A stretch of DNA of 64,000 bases from Parasporobacterium sp. GTDB lineage: Bacteria > Bacillota > Clostridia > Lachnospirales > Lachnospiraceae. A model generated the notes under the pieces. The model was not told the origin of the DNA. It saw only the letters and a program-made list of their open reading frames with translations, and did no database searches. Positions 1 to 8,346 of this stretch are shown piece by piece (the stretch's first letter is position 1; the number at the start of each line of letters is the position of its first letter). Both the position numbers and the translations under genes were made by a program. The DNA lies in contig JAFUBX010000005.1 in assembly GCA_017459985.1 (NCBI GenBank), positions 84,346 to 148,345 of the forward strand. Direction: 5' to 3'.

Positions 1-291
1 CTGTTCAGTGAGAGTGAAGCCGCGATGCTGAAAGGATATCTGCGGGCCGTGGTGACGGATGGAACGGGAAGCCCGGTTTATCCCGGAAATTTTGTGGCCT
101 ACGGAAAGACCGGCACTGCACAGAAGGAAAGTGAGACATACGGAGACTATGATCATTCCTGGTTCGCAGGATGGGCGGAAAATAACGAGCAAAAACTCGT
201 GGTTTGTGTTATATTGGAAAATATGGACAGCGCAGGTACCAGTGCGGTATATTTATGTAAACAGATCTTTGATTATTATTTTGGTTATTAA
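1..291 (+). CDS. Penicillin-binding protein transpeptidase, C-terminal end (partial)
   Basis: The reading frame is open from the left edge, so this is the last ~96 residues of a longer gene. It carries the KTGTAQ motif that forms one wall of the active site in penicillin-binding transpeptidases, followed by the usual DHSWFAGWAE-type stretch and a short tail. Such proteins crosslink peptidoglycan at the outer face of the membrane. The SxxK and SxN motifs and any membrane anchor lie outside the window, so the subtype (FtsI/PBP2-like or D,D-transpeptidase of another class) cannot be fixed. It stops 17 bp before yicC and may belong to the same transcript. Confidence 0.85.
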   Translation: MFSESEAAMLKGYLRAVVTDGTGSPVYPGNFVAYGKTGTAQKESETYGDYDHSWFAGWAENNEQKLVVCVILENMDSAGTSAVYLCKQIFDYYFGY

Positions 292-308
292 GGGGTAAGG
301 AATTAATT

Positions 309-1187
309 ATGATCAGCAGTATGACCGGCTTCGGCCGAGGAGAAATGGCCAATGAAGCTCTGAAACTGAATGCGGAACTGAAATCCGTCAATCACAAATA
401 TCTGGACCTCAGCATCAAGATGCCGAGGAAATTCAATGCGTTCGAGGGTGATATCCGCAAACTGTTAAAGGAGTATGCTTCCCGGGGGAAGATCGATCTT
501 TATATTACATATGAAGATCTCAGTGAAAGTCAGAAATCATTGAGATACAATGCGTCTCTCGCGCAGGAGTATCTGAAATATTATCAGCTGATCCAGACGG
601 AACTCAAAACCCAGGATGATATCCGCACATCCGTGATCGCCCGGTGTCCGGAGGTTCTGGAACTGGAAGAACAGGATGTGGACGAGGATACCCTGTGGTC
701 CTGTCTGAAGGATGTGCTGACAGAGGCATTTACCGCCTTCCGGGAGTCCCGGATCAAGGAAGGAACTGCCCTGCGGGATAATATCCTGGAGAAATTAGCG
801 CAGATGTCCCGGATCGCGGACTTCATCGAATCCCGGATTCCGGAGATCATTGCGGAATACCGGTCCAAACTGGAGCTGAAGGTTAAGGAAATGCTGGAAA
901 ACAGCCAGATCGATGATGCAAGGATCGCTGCGGAGGTCACGATCTATGCGGATAAAACCGCCATCGATGAGGAACTGGTACGTCTCAAGACCCACATCCG
1001 GAACATGAAAGACCTTCTGGAAAAAGGCGGGGAGATTGGCCGGAATCTGGATTTTCTTGCCCAGGAGATGAACCGGGAATCCAACACGATCCTGTCCAAA
1101 TCGAATAACATTGATATAACGAATTGCGGGATCGAACTGAAAACCTGTATAGAAAAAATCAGAGAGCAGGTGCAGAACATTGAATAA
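309..1187 (+). CDS. yicC: YicC family endoribonuclease
   Basis: 292 residues, the normal family length. It opens with the hallmark MISSMTGFGRGE and has the conserved C-terminal region with EMNRESNTILSKSN. YicC-type proteins are endoribonucleases implicated in small-RNA turnover and stationary-phase survival (family knowledge). An AGGGGTAAGG ribosome binding site precedes the ATG. The 3' end overlaps the gmk start by 8 bp, so the two are probably translationally coupled. In many Firmicutes a small remA gene separates yicC from gmk; it is absent here. Confidence 0.93.
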   Translation: MISSMTGFGRGEMANEALKLNAELKSVNHKYLDLSIKMPRKFNAFEGDIRKLLKEYASRGKIDLYITYEDLSESQKSLRYNASLAQEYLKYYQLIQTELKTQDDIRTSVIARCPEVLELEEQDVDEDTLWSCLKDVLTEAFTAFRESRIKEGTALRDNILEKLAQMSRIADFIESRIPEIIAEYRSKLELKVKEMLENSQIDDARIAAEVTIYADKTAIDEELVRLKTHIRNMKDLLEKGGEIGRNLDFLAQEMNRESNTILSKSNNIDITNCGIELKTCIEKIREQVQNIE

Positions 1188-1764
1188 TTCGAATGGATTT
1201 CTTCTTGTTGTCAGCGGTCCCTCCGGCGCAGGAAAGGGGACGATCTGCAATGCATTGCTGGAAAAGTACCCGGAGGAATATGCCCTTTCCATTTCCGTAA
1301 CATCCAGAGCTCCAAGAGGAATGGAAGTTGACGGAAAGGAATATTTTTTCAAAACCCTGGAAGAATTTGAGGAAATGATCCGTCTGGATCTTTTGCTGGA
1401 GCACGCCCGGTATGTCAATAACTATTACGGAACGCCCAGACAATGGGTTGAGGAGAAGCTTCAGGAAGGCGTGAATGTAATCCTGGAAATTGATTACCAG
1501 GGCGGATTCCAGGTCAGCCGCAAAATCCCGAATGTTCTGATGATCTTTATCATGCCTCCGGATCTGGAAGAATTAAAAAACCGTCTGGTATTCCGTGGAA
1601 CGGAAAGCGAGGAACAGATCCTGAAACGTCTTCAGAAAGCGGAAGAAGAGATCAAAATGGCGGAACAATATGATTATATAATCATTAACGAAGATGTTGA
1701 AAAATCCGTTGAGATGTTGCATAATATAGTATTGCATGAAAAAATGAAATTAACAGGAGAGTAA
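1180..1764 (+). CDS. gmk: Guanylate kinase
   Basis: 194 residues. Converts GMP to GDP with ATP in the cytoplasm. The P-loop GPSGAGKGT lies at residues 13-21, followed by the GMP-binding region with SVTSRAPRGMEVDGKEY and the lid region RGTESEEQILKRL. The start is a TTG at 1180, inside the end of yicC; no in-frame ATG exists further upstream and the family N-terminus (short lead into the P-loop) fits this start. It is followed after 4 bp by rpoZ, the standard Firmicute gene order. Confidence 0.95.
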   Translation: MNNSNGFLLVVSGPSGAGKGTICNALLEKYPEEYALSISVTSRAPRGMEVDGKEYFFKTLEEFEEMIRLDLLLEHARYVNNYYGTPRQWVEEKLQEGVNVILEIDYQGGFQVSRKIPNVLMIFIMPPDLEELKNRLVFRGTESEEQILKRLQKAEEEIKMAEQYDYIIINEDVEKSVEMLHNIVLHEKMKLTGE

Positions 1765-1768
1765 ATCG

Positions 1769-2005
1769 ATGTTACATCCATCATATTCAGATCTTATGAA
1801 TGCAGTAAACAGTGATACGGAAAACGGCGTGGAGCCGGTGGTTCAGAGCAGATATTCCATCGTCATGGCAGCTTCCAAGAGAGCACGCCAGCTGGTGGAT
1901 GGAGCAGAACCCATGGTATCCTGCAAGGAATTTAAGCCTCTTTCCATAGCGATTGAGGAGATCTATTCTCAGAAAGTCCGGATTGAGCCCACGGAAGAGA
2001 AATAA
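1769..2005 (+). CDS. rpoZ: RNA polymerase omega subunit
   Basis: 78 residues. Omega helps assemble and stabilise RNA polymerase by holding the beta-prime subunit. The central SRYSIVMAASKRARQLVDG segment is the diagnostic omega motif, and the C-terminal PLSIAIEEIYSQKV segment also fits. It lies 4 bp after gmk (ribosome binding site AACAGGAGAG at the gmk end) and 7 bp before rimO. Confidence 0.94.
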   Translation: MLHPSYSDLMNAVNSDTENGVEPVVQSRYSIVMAASKRARQLVDGAEPMVSCKEFKPLSIAIEEIYSQKVRIEPTEEK

Positions 2006-2012
2006 CAGACAA

Positions 2013-3365
2013 ATGAAGATCAACCTTATTTCACTGGGATGTGATAAAAATCGGGTAGATTCCGAGAAGATGCTTGGACTATTGGGATCTTCCGGTTTTT
2101 CTTATACAGATGACGAATCTGAAGCAGATATTATAATAATTAATACCTGCTGTTTTATTGATGAAGCCAAATCCGAATCCATCGATACGATTCTGGAAAT
2201 GTCGGAATACAAGGAGATCGGAAACTGTAAGTATCTGTTTGTCACCGGATGTCTTGCTGAGCGTTACAAAGAAGAGGTCCTTCTGCAGCTTCCGGAGGTG
2301 GATGGGTTTATCGGCACCGGCGATCTGACAGCGATTCTGGATCTGATCCGGGAGCATGTGAACGCGGAAGAAGAAGGGATTGACGAGCAGTCTCTTTCCG
2401 AAGTCCGTGAATTTGTCTCCGCCCATGAAATGCCGGAGCGTGTGATCACAACTCCCGGTCATTACGAGTTTCTGAAGATTGCAGAGGGCTGCAACAAACG
2501 CTGTACCTATTGTATCATTCCGTCGATCCGTGGACCATACCGGAGTGTTCCCATGGAGGAGCTTCTGGATGAAGCACAGTCCCTGGCGGACAGGGGGGTT
2601 ACGGAGCTGATCCTGGTGGCGCAGGAGACTACGATCTACGGCCGGGATCTGTATGGAAAGAACATGCTTCCGGAACTTCTGCATCAGTTATGCAGGATCG
2701 AAGGATTCCGCTGGATCCGGATTCTGTACTGTTATCCGGAGGAGATTACCGATGAACTGCTGGAGGTGATTGCCTCGGAGCCCAAGATCTGTCATTATCT
2801 TGATATTCCGATCCAGCATGCATCTGATCCGATCCTTCGCCGGATGGGAAGGCGGACCAGTCATGATGATCTGCTTCAGATCATTGCCAATGTGCGGAAA
2901 AAGGTCCCTGATATTGTGCTGCGGACTTCACTGATCACCGGATTTCCCGGAGAGTCGGAAGAGGATTTCCATATACTGAAGGAATTCGTTCAGAAGATAC
3001 GGTTTGAGCGTCTGGGAGTCTTCACCTATTCCCAGGAAGAAGGTACTCCCGCCGCAGGATTTCCGGATCAGATCGAAGAGGATCTGAAAGCCGCCCGAAG
3101 AGAGGAGATCATGGCACAGCAGGAATTGATCTCTTATGAGACTCTTGCCGGATATATCGGCAGAACCTTCGATGTGGTGGTGGACGGATATCTTTCGGAA
3201 GAGGATGTCTATGTAGGAAGAACTTATATGGATGCGCCGGATGTGGACGGGGCATTCTTCTTCCGGTGCGACCGTCAGCTGATGAGCGGCGAGCATGTCT
3301 CCTGCATAGTTACGAACGCCAGCAATTATGATCTCTACGGGGAGCTGGATCAGAACAGGGAGTAA
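2013..3365 (+). CDS. rimO: Ribosomal protein S12 methylthiotransferase RimO
   Basis: 450 residues from the ATG at 2013; an in-frame upstream start at 1953 lies inside rpoZ and is not used here. RimO adds a methylthio group to an aspartate of ribosomal protein S12 using SAM and two iron-sulfur clusters. The N-terminal UPF0004 domain starts INLISLGCDKNRVDSE, with further cysteines in NTCCFID and VTGCLAERY. The radical-SAM CX3CX2C motif reads GCNKRCTYCIIP, and a TRAM-like domain closes the protein. The LGCDKNRVDSE wording and lack of the MiaB NTFGCQMN motif separate it from the true MiaB at 12399. Confidence 0.94.
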   Translation: MKINLISLGCDKNRVDSEKMLGLLGSSGFSYTDDESEADIIIINTCCFIDEAKSESIDTILEMSEYKEIGNCKYLFVTGCLAERYKEEVLLQLPEVDGFIGTGDLTAILDLIREHVNAEEEGIDEQSLSEVREFVSAHEMPERVITTPGHYEFLKIAEGCNKRCTYCIIPSIRGPYRSVPMEELLDEAQSLADRGVTELILVAQETTIYGRDLYGKNMLPELLHQLCRIEGFRWIRILYCYPEEITDELLEVIASEPKICHYLDIPIQHASDPILRRMGRRTSHDDLLQIIANVRKKVPDIVLRTSLITGFPGESEEDFHILKEFVQKIRFERLGVFTYSQEEGTPAAGFPDQIEEDLKAARREEIMAQQELISYETLAGYIGRTFDVVVDGYLSEEDVYVGRTYMDAPDVDGAFFFRCDRQLMSGEHVSCIVTNASNYDLYGELDQNRE

Positions 3366-3372
3366 ATCAGAG

Positions 3373-3945
3373 ATGAATATTGCGAACAGGCTTACTTTGC
3401 TGCGAATCGTTTTGATTCCTGTGTATATTATTTTTCTTCTTCTGGAAATCTCGCATTTCCATTTTCTGATTGCAGCGGTGGTTTTTATTGTGGCTTCTCT
3501 TACGGATATGCTGGACGGACGGCTGGCCAGAAAATACAATCTCGTCTCGGACTTCGGCAAATTCGCCGATCCTCTGGCGGATAAACTGCTGGTCCTTTCT
3601 GCCATGATCTGTTTCGTTCAGCTTGGAATGATGCCGGCCTGGATATGCATTGTAATCACTGCGAGAGAGATTGCCATCAACGGACTCCGGCTGATCAGTG
3701 CCGATAAAGGCAAGGTGATCGCCGCCTCCAAACTCGGAAAGTTTAAAACTGTGACCCAGATGGCCTTTATCATCCTGAGCACGATCAATTTCAGTCATTA
3801 TCTCGGCGCCAATGCACCTGGATTCTGTCAGGTAATTGAAGTGATCCGCGTCATCATCATGTATCTTGCCCTCGTCATGACCGTGGTCTCCTTTATTGAT
3901 TACGTCTATAAAAATCGTGATGTTTTCACCTTCCGGGAGATGTAA
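3373..3945 (+). CDS. pgsA: CDP-diacylglycerol--glycerol-3-phosphate 3-phosphatidyltransferase
   Basis: 190 residues from the ATG at 3373, 7 bp after rimO. A multi-helix membrane enzyme that makes phosphatidylglycerol phosphate, the committed step to phosphatidylglycerol and cardiolipin. The CDP-alcohol phosphotransferase signature DGX2ARX8GX3DX3D is complete in the stretch starting DGRLARKYN, at about residues 41-63. It opens with NIANRLTLLRI, typical of PgsA. Last gene of its operon; a strong terminator follows. Confidence 0.95.
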   Translation: MNIANRLTLLRIVLIPVYIIFLLLEISHFHFLIAAVVFIVASLTDMLDGRLARKYNLVSDFGKFADPLADKLLVLSAMICFVQLGMMPAWICIVITAREIAINGLRLISADKGKVIAASKLGKFKTVTQMAFIILSTINFSHYLGANAPGFCQVIEVIRVIIMYLALVMTVVSFIDYVYKNRDVFTFREM

Positions 3946-3965
3946 AAAGCTGTTTCAATGAAATC

Positions 3966-3997
3966 AGGGCCTTCGCTTTCGCGAAGGCCCTTTCGTT
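3966..3997. terminator. Bidirectional intrinsic terminator between pgsA and recA
   Basis: An 11-bp perfect stem (AGGGCCTTCGC / GCGAAGGCCCT) with a 4-base loop is followed by TTTCGTT on the + strand. On the opposite strand the same hairpin is followed by a moderately T-rich stretch. It sits between two convergent genes and can end both transcripts. Confidence 0.88.
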
Positions 3998-4042
3998 ATA
4001 AAGGATATCATGATTATCTGATTTCCTGACAGGAACTTTGGA

Positions 4043-5197
4043 TCAATCAAGATCCAGATCGTCGGGATTGCGGTCAGCAAGTCCATAAGCCGCAAGGATG
4101 TCATCAGAAGGATTCACTGCTCCTGTACCTGTCACAGCGGAGGATGGAGCCGAAGTCCCTGCTGCAGACTGCATGCTGTCTCCGGGAAGCAGTGACGGAT
4201 CCACATCATCAAATCCAAGCTGATTTCTGACCATCGCACGGACTCTTTCGTAAAATTCCGGATTGGATTTCAGATAATTCTTGGTGTTCTCACGTCCCTG
4301 GCCGATCTTCTCGCCGCTATAGGAGTACCATGCCCCGGATTTATTGATGATTCCGAATTCCACTGCCTGATCCAGAATGTCTCCGACCGCGGAGATGCCC
4401 TCACCGAAAATAATATCAAATTCCGCTTCCCGGAAGGGCGGGGCGACTTTATTCTTCACAACCTTAGCCCGTACCCGATTGCCGATCACATCGCCTGCCT
4501 GCTTCAAAGATTCGATCCTGCGGATATCAATTCTCACAGATGCATAGAACTTCAGTGCCCGCCCGCCGGTCGTCGTCTCGGAAGGACCGTAGAACACGCC
4601 GATCTTCTCCCGAAGCTGATTAATAAAGATGATGGAGCAGCCGGTCTTATTGGCGACCGCAGTCAGTTTCCGGAGCGCCTGGCTCATCAGGCGGGCCTGT
4701 GCACCTACGGTGGCGTCACCCATCTCTCCTTCAATCTCATGCTTCGGAACCAGTGCTGCCACAGAGTCAACTACAATGATATCAATCGCTCCTGACCGTA
4801 CCATCGTCTCGCAGATCTCCAGCCCCTGCTCGCCGTAATCCGGTTGAGAGATATACAGATTGTCCACATCCACGCCGATGTCCCGCGCGTACTTAGGATC
4901 CAGCGCATGCTCCGCATCGATGAATCCGGCGATCCCGCCTGACTTCTGGACTTCCGCAACAATGTGAAGCGCCAGGGTCGTCTTGCCGCTGGCCTCCGGT
5001 CCGTAGATCTCGATGATCCGTCCCTTGGGGATGCCGCCTACGCCTAACGCCTTATCCAGACTGATAGATCCGGTGGAGATCGTCTCTACATCCATCGCGC
5101 TCTTGTCACCGAGCTTCATGACAGACCCCTTGCCATAATCCTTCTCAATCTTTGAAATGGCCGCATCCAATGCTTTTCTTTTCTCGTTATTATCCAT
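4043..5197 (-). CDS. recA: Recombinase RecA
   Basis: 384 residues. RecA filaments drive homologous strand exchange and act as the coprotease for LexA self-cleavage. Walker [10 protein letters not shown] is at residues 66-74 and Walker B is [12 protein letters not shown]; the L2 loop and the MAW-type interface motifs are intact. The start at 5197 is chosen over one 24 bp upstream because AAAGGAGAG lies 6 bp before it and the protein then begins [10 protein letters not shown] like other clostridial RecAs. The C-terminal tail is acidic. An SOS box and promoter lie directly upstream. Confidence 0.97.
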   Translation of the reverse strand: MDNNEKRKALDAAISKIEKDYGKGSVMKLGDKSAMDVETISTGSISLDKALGVGGIPKGRIIEIYGPEASGKTTLALHIVAEVQKSGGIAGFIDAEHALDPKYARDIGVDVDNLYISQPDYGEQGLEICETMVRSGAIDIIVVDSVAALVPKHEIEGEMGDATVGAQARLMSQALRKLTAVANKTGCSIIFINQLREKIGVFYGPSETTTGGRALKFYASVRIDIRRIESLKQAGDVIGNRVRAKVVKNKVAPPFREAEFDIIFGEGISAVGDILDQAVEFGIINKSGAWYSYSGEKIGQGRENTKNYLKSNPEFYERVRAMVRNQLGFDDVDPSLLPGDSMQSAAGTSAPSSAVTGTGAVNPSDDILAAYGLADRNPDDLDLD

Positions 5198-5220
5198 ATG
5201 ACTCTCCTTTATAGCAGACA

Positions 5221-5234
5221 CGAACTTATGTTCG
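5221..5234 (-). promoter_or_regulatory. LexA (SOS) box of recA
   Basis: CGAACTTATGTTCG is a perfect 14-bp match to the Bacillus-type SOS operator CGAAC-N4-GTTCG. It lies 23 bp upstream of the recA start codon and just downstream of the -10 element, so bound LexA would block initiation. The same site type occurs three times in front of lexA in this window. Confidence 0.93.
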
Positions 5235-5239
5235 GTTTT

Positions 5240-5268
5240 ATGTTATAGTATTTCCCTGTATTTGTCAA
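5240..5268 (-). promoter_or_regulatory. recA promoter
   Basis: On the minus strand a consensus -35 TTGACA (5263-5268) is followed after 17 bp by TAACAT (5240-5245), or after 15 bp by TATAAC (5242-5247). The SOS box starts 5 bp further downstream, at or just after the expected transcription start. Confidence 0.75.
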
Positions 5269-5520
5269 TCGGTTTGTATGAAATGTTTTGATTACCGCAA
5301 TGCGCGATATTTCTGATATCTGCTGACGAATAATTTGGCGCTTCCGCACAATTGGCAGGAAACTCTGGCTTCCGAGGTTATCGCCGGAGATCTCATATTT
5401 TCCAGGTGCATCATCTGAAGAAGCTGTTTGCAAATGCCGCTGCTGCTTCTGCGGCCGACGTTTTTCCCGCTGAAGATTTCAGTCACCGCCATTAACAAGG
5501 TCCGATCAGGTGGAGTTTAC

Positions 5521-5707
5521 CGCAATGCTGCATTTTTTCGTCAAATGCTGCCGAAAATCTCACGCATTTCTGCAATTTTTCGGCAAGGAGTCTCTCTGAG
5601 AGCTGTTTCTGCCAAAAATCTCACGCAATGCTGCATTTTTTCGGCAAAATACAGGTCTGCAGGAACGGTCTGCCGAAAATCTCACGCAATGCTGCATTTT
5701 TTCGGCA
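5521..5707 (+). repeat. Array of 37-bp repeats with inverted ends, 61-bp period
   Basis: Three copies lie at 5549-5585, 5610-5646 and 5671-5707. The last two differ at one position and the first differs from the third at three. Each begins TGCCGAAAA (TGCCAAAAA in the middle copy) and ends TTTTCGGCA, so each can fold into a hairpin. Start-to-start distance is exactly 61 bp both times, leaving two unrelated 24-bp intervals. A truncated copy (the last 23 bp, one mismatch) lies at 5521-5543. No cas gene is nearby. Confidence 0.85.
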
Positions 5708-5967
5708 GCCACTGTCAAAAACATCGAGTATTGCGGTATTGCCATCGTTCGGACTGGACCGTATATGAAAATATTGGGAAATCTTATCCCTGTTTCCGCA
5801 AGAATGACAGGGATAGAAAATGGCGATTATTTCCCGGATGGTCCAAATGGCATAATGGAAGCAAGCAGGGAAGAAGCCGCCGGCAGCCCGGGCTTTGCTG
5901 TATCGTCTGCAGCCTCAGCTTTCCTGCACTTCCTGCAGCAGGAAGGCAACCGCACAAACTGCAGAAG

Positions 5968-6000
5968 ACAAAAAATATCAATGCGTGAGCTTTTCGACAG
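5968..6000 (-). repeat. Degenerate inverted copy of the 37-bp repeat
   Basis: Read on the minus strand this stretch begins TGTCGAAAAGCTCACGCA, aligning with the start of the repeats at 5549-5707, and ends in a T-run followed by GTC in place of CGGCA. It lies in opposite orientation about 260 bp downstream of the array, which suggests the sequence is a dispersed palindromic element and not a simple tandem expansion. Confidence 0.6.
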
Positions 6001-6251
6001 CGGCAGACATAAAATTGCGGCATTGCAGTTAATCTGCCGAAAACCGGTGCCGGATATGGCCGGCCGTGAAGCAGGCTATACTGACAGCTGACACAAAGGA
6101 TTATAAAATACACGGCGACATAATATGAGAATGTTTATCTTGAAAATAGCAGCGTATTTTAGTAAACTCTAATCAAGTATGTTTAGGATTCCCGCACATT
6201 GATGTATCCGCGTGATTCTGAATATGAAAATATTATTGGAGGTATTATTTT

Positions 6252-8339
6252 ATGAATGTTTATAAGACAGAAAACATCAGAAACGTCATCCTTATGGGAC
6301 ACGGCGGATCAGGTAAGTCCACTTTGGCTGAATCCATGGCGTATTCAACGGGTGTGATCACCAGAATGGGAAATATCACTGACGGAAATACAATTTCCGA
6401 TTTTGATAAAGAAGAGATCAAGAGAAAATTTTCAATCAGCTCCACCGTCATTCCGATCGAGTATGACGGGGTGAAGATCAATGTCATCGACACACCGGGA
6501 TATTTTGACTTTATCGGCGCTGCAGAGGAAGGCCTGAGTGTCTGTGACGCTGCTGTGATCGTGGTCAACGCCAAGTCCGGAATCGAAGTCGGCGCTGCCA
6601 AGTCCTGGGAGTTCTGCGAGAAGTTCAATGTTCCGAGATTTATCTATGTCTCCGGTATGGATGACGCCAATGCGGATTATCAGAAGATCACCAGCGATTT
6701 AAGAGACCGCTTCGGCATCAAGATCGCTCCGTTCCAGCTTCCGATCAAGGACGGCAGTGAACTGAAGGGATTTGTGGATGTGATCTCCCAGAAGGCATAC
6801 ACTTATAAGCCCGATGGAAAGTGCGATGAAACGGCAATTCCTTCCGCCCTGGAAGGAGATGCTGCCAGTGTCCGGGAAGGCGTCATGGAAAGTGTTGCTG
6901 AGACCTCCGAAGAACTGATGGAGAAATTCTTCGCAGGGGAAGAGTTCTCTGACGATGAGATCATGAGCGCGCTTCATGATGCAGTCAAGGAAGGCGACTG
7001 TGTTCCGGTATTTGTGGGATCCTCCATTAAGAATTTCGGTGCAACAAGCCTGATGCATGCCATCAAGAGATATTTCCCGAATCCGGCCAATTCTCCGACG
7101 CTGAAGTCCGGCAAGGACGCTAAAACGGACGCCGTTTTCGAATCCAAATGTGATCCAGCCGGCCCGCTGGCAGCCTATGTATTCAAGACCATCATTGACC
7201 CGTTCATCGGTAAATATTCTCTGGTAAAGGTGTATTCCGGCGTTCTCAAATCCGACGATATGCTGTTCAATGCAGAGACCGACCAGTCGGAAAAGATCGC
7301 AAAGCTGTATATCATGAGAGGCAAGAACGTGGATGAAGTCAAGGAACTTCAGCCCGGCGATATCGGTGCCATCGGCAAGCTGGAGCTTGCAAAGACCGGC
7401 GACACCCTGTCCAGAAAAGAAGCTCCGATCATTCTGGATAAGTTCGTTTATACCACACCGTATACATACAAGAAATATTATGCCGCCAACAAAGGCGAGG
7501 AAGACAAGATCTCACAGGCCCTTTCCAAACTGTGCGCAGAGGATAAGACCCTGAAGGTCGTTGCGGATGAAGAAAACAAGCAGAGCCTTCTGTACGGAAT
7601 CGGCGATCAGCAGCTGGATGTGGTTGCCTCCAAGATGAAGGAGAAATATAAAGTCGAGATCGTTCTTGACAAACCGGCATTCCCGTTCCGTGAGACCATC
7701 CGCAAGACCGCGGAAGTAGAAGGAAAGCATAAGAAGCAGTCCGGCGGACACGGTCAGTATGGCCATGTCAAGATGATCTTCGAGCCCTCCGGCGATCTTG
7801 AGACTCCGTATATTTTCGAAGAGAAGATCTTCGGCGGTTCTGTTCCGAAGAACTTCTTCCCGGCTGTAGAGAAGGGGATTCAGGAATGCGTCCTGAAAGG
7901 ACCTCTGGCCAGCTATCCGGTCGTGGGCGTAAAGGCTACTCTGATCGACGGTTCCTACCATCCGGTTGACTCCAACGAAATGTCCTTCAAGATGGCTGCA
8001 ACGATTGCCTTCAAGAAGGGATTCATGGATGCGGGCCCGATCCTTCTGGAGCCCATCGCTTCCCTGAAGGTGACCGTTCCCAACGAATTCACCGGTGATG
8101 TCATGGGCGATCTGAACAAGAGAAGAGGACGTGTTCTGGGTATGAATCCGGCAGATCTCGGAAAAACCGTCATTGAAGCGGATATCCCGATGTCCGAACT
8201 GTACGGCTATAACACGGATCTTCGTTCCATGACCGGCGGTTTCGGTGATTTCGCTTATGAGTTCTCCCGTTATGAGCAGGCTCCGGCAGATGTTCAGCAG
8301 AAGGAAGTTGCTGCACGGCAGTCCAAGGACGACGAATAA
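6252..8339 (+). CDS. EF-G-like translational GTPase-family protein (EF-G2 type)
   Basis: 695 residues with the five-domain layout of elongation factor G: a GTPase-like domain, domain II, and the C-terminal RNA-mimicking domains including the conserved QSGGHGQYGHV stretch of domain IV. It is not the canonical factor. The P-loop reads GHGGSGKST (residues 16-24) in place of AHIDAGKTT, the G3 motif is DTPGYFDF (Tyr84 where EF-G has the catalytic His), and the NKxD base-recognition motif is SGMD (134-137). The gene is not in an str (rpsL-rpsG-fusA-tuf) context. Possible roles are a ribosome-associated accessory factor or a slow GTPase; function is not known from sequence. Confidence 0.85.
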   Translation: MNVYKTENIRNVILMGHGGSGKSTLAESMAYSTGVITRMGNITDGNTISDFDKEEIKRKFSISSTVIPIEYDGVKINVIDTPGYFDFIGAAEEGLSVCDAAVIVVNAKSGIEVGAAKSWEFCEKFNVPRFIYVSGMDDANADYQKITSDLRDRFGIKIAPFQLPIKDGSELKGFVDVISQKAYTYKPDGKCDETAIPSALEGDAASVREGVMESVAETSEELMEKFFAGEEFSDDEIMSALHDAVKEGDCVPVFVGSSIKNFGATSLMHAIKRYFPNPANSPTLKSGKDAKTDAVFESKCDPAGPLAAYVFKTIIDPFIGKYSLVKVYSGVLKSDDMLFNAETDQSEKIAKLYIMRGKNVDEVKELQPGDIGAIGKLELAKTGDTLSRKEAPIILDKFVYTTPYTYKKYYAANKGEEDKISQALSKLCAEDKTLKVVADEENKQSLLYGIGDQQLDVVASKMKEKYKVEIVLDKPAFPFRETIRKTAEVEGKHKKQSGGHGQYGHVKMIFEPSGDLETPYIFEEKIFGGSVPKNFFPAVEKGIQECVLKGPLASYPVVGVKATLIDGSYHPVDSNEMSFKMAATIAFKKGFMDAGPILLEPIASLKVTVPNEFTGDVMGDLNKRRGRVLGMNPADLGKTVIEADIPMSELYGYNTDLRSMTGGFGDFAYEFSRYEQAPADVQQKEVAARQSKDDE

Positions 8340-8346
8340 TCACTTT

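Larger units (their letters stand above)
5269..6251. other. About 1 kb gene-free interval with palindromic repeats
   Basis: No convincing gene is present: the open frames here are short, overlap each other on both strands and show no family resemblance. The interval holds a cluster of 37-bp repeats with inverted ends (separate entries) and scattered fragments of the same words, such as TTACCGCAATGC at 5292-5303 and 5518-5529 and TCTGCCGAAAA near 6034-6044. The last ~130 bp are AT-rich and must hold the promoter for the EF-G-like gene, whose GGAGG ribosome binding site is at about 6238-6242. Recombination between repeats or a decayed gene could explain the interval. Confidence 0.6.

Noticed and set aside
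1953-2012. Longer RimO start
   Set aside because: The upstream in-frame ATG lies inside rpoZ and adds a basic 20-residue tail not expected in RimO; the ATG at 2013 matches the family start.
5521-5707. CRISPR array
   Set aside because: Regular 61-bp period and unique intervals look CRISPR-like, but the intervals are only 24 bp, the repeats diverge, the first partial copy breaks the period, both orientations occur nearby and no cas genes are in the window.
5428-6113. Open frames of 108-186 residues on both strands
   Set aside because: They run through the repeats and overlap each other on both strands; no family resemblance, and low-complexity repeated peptides (LPKISRISAI, NLTQCCIF) simply reflect the repeat DNA.
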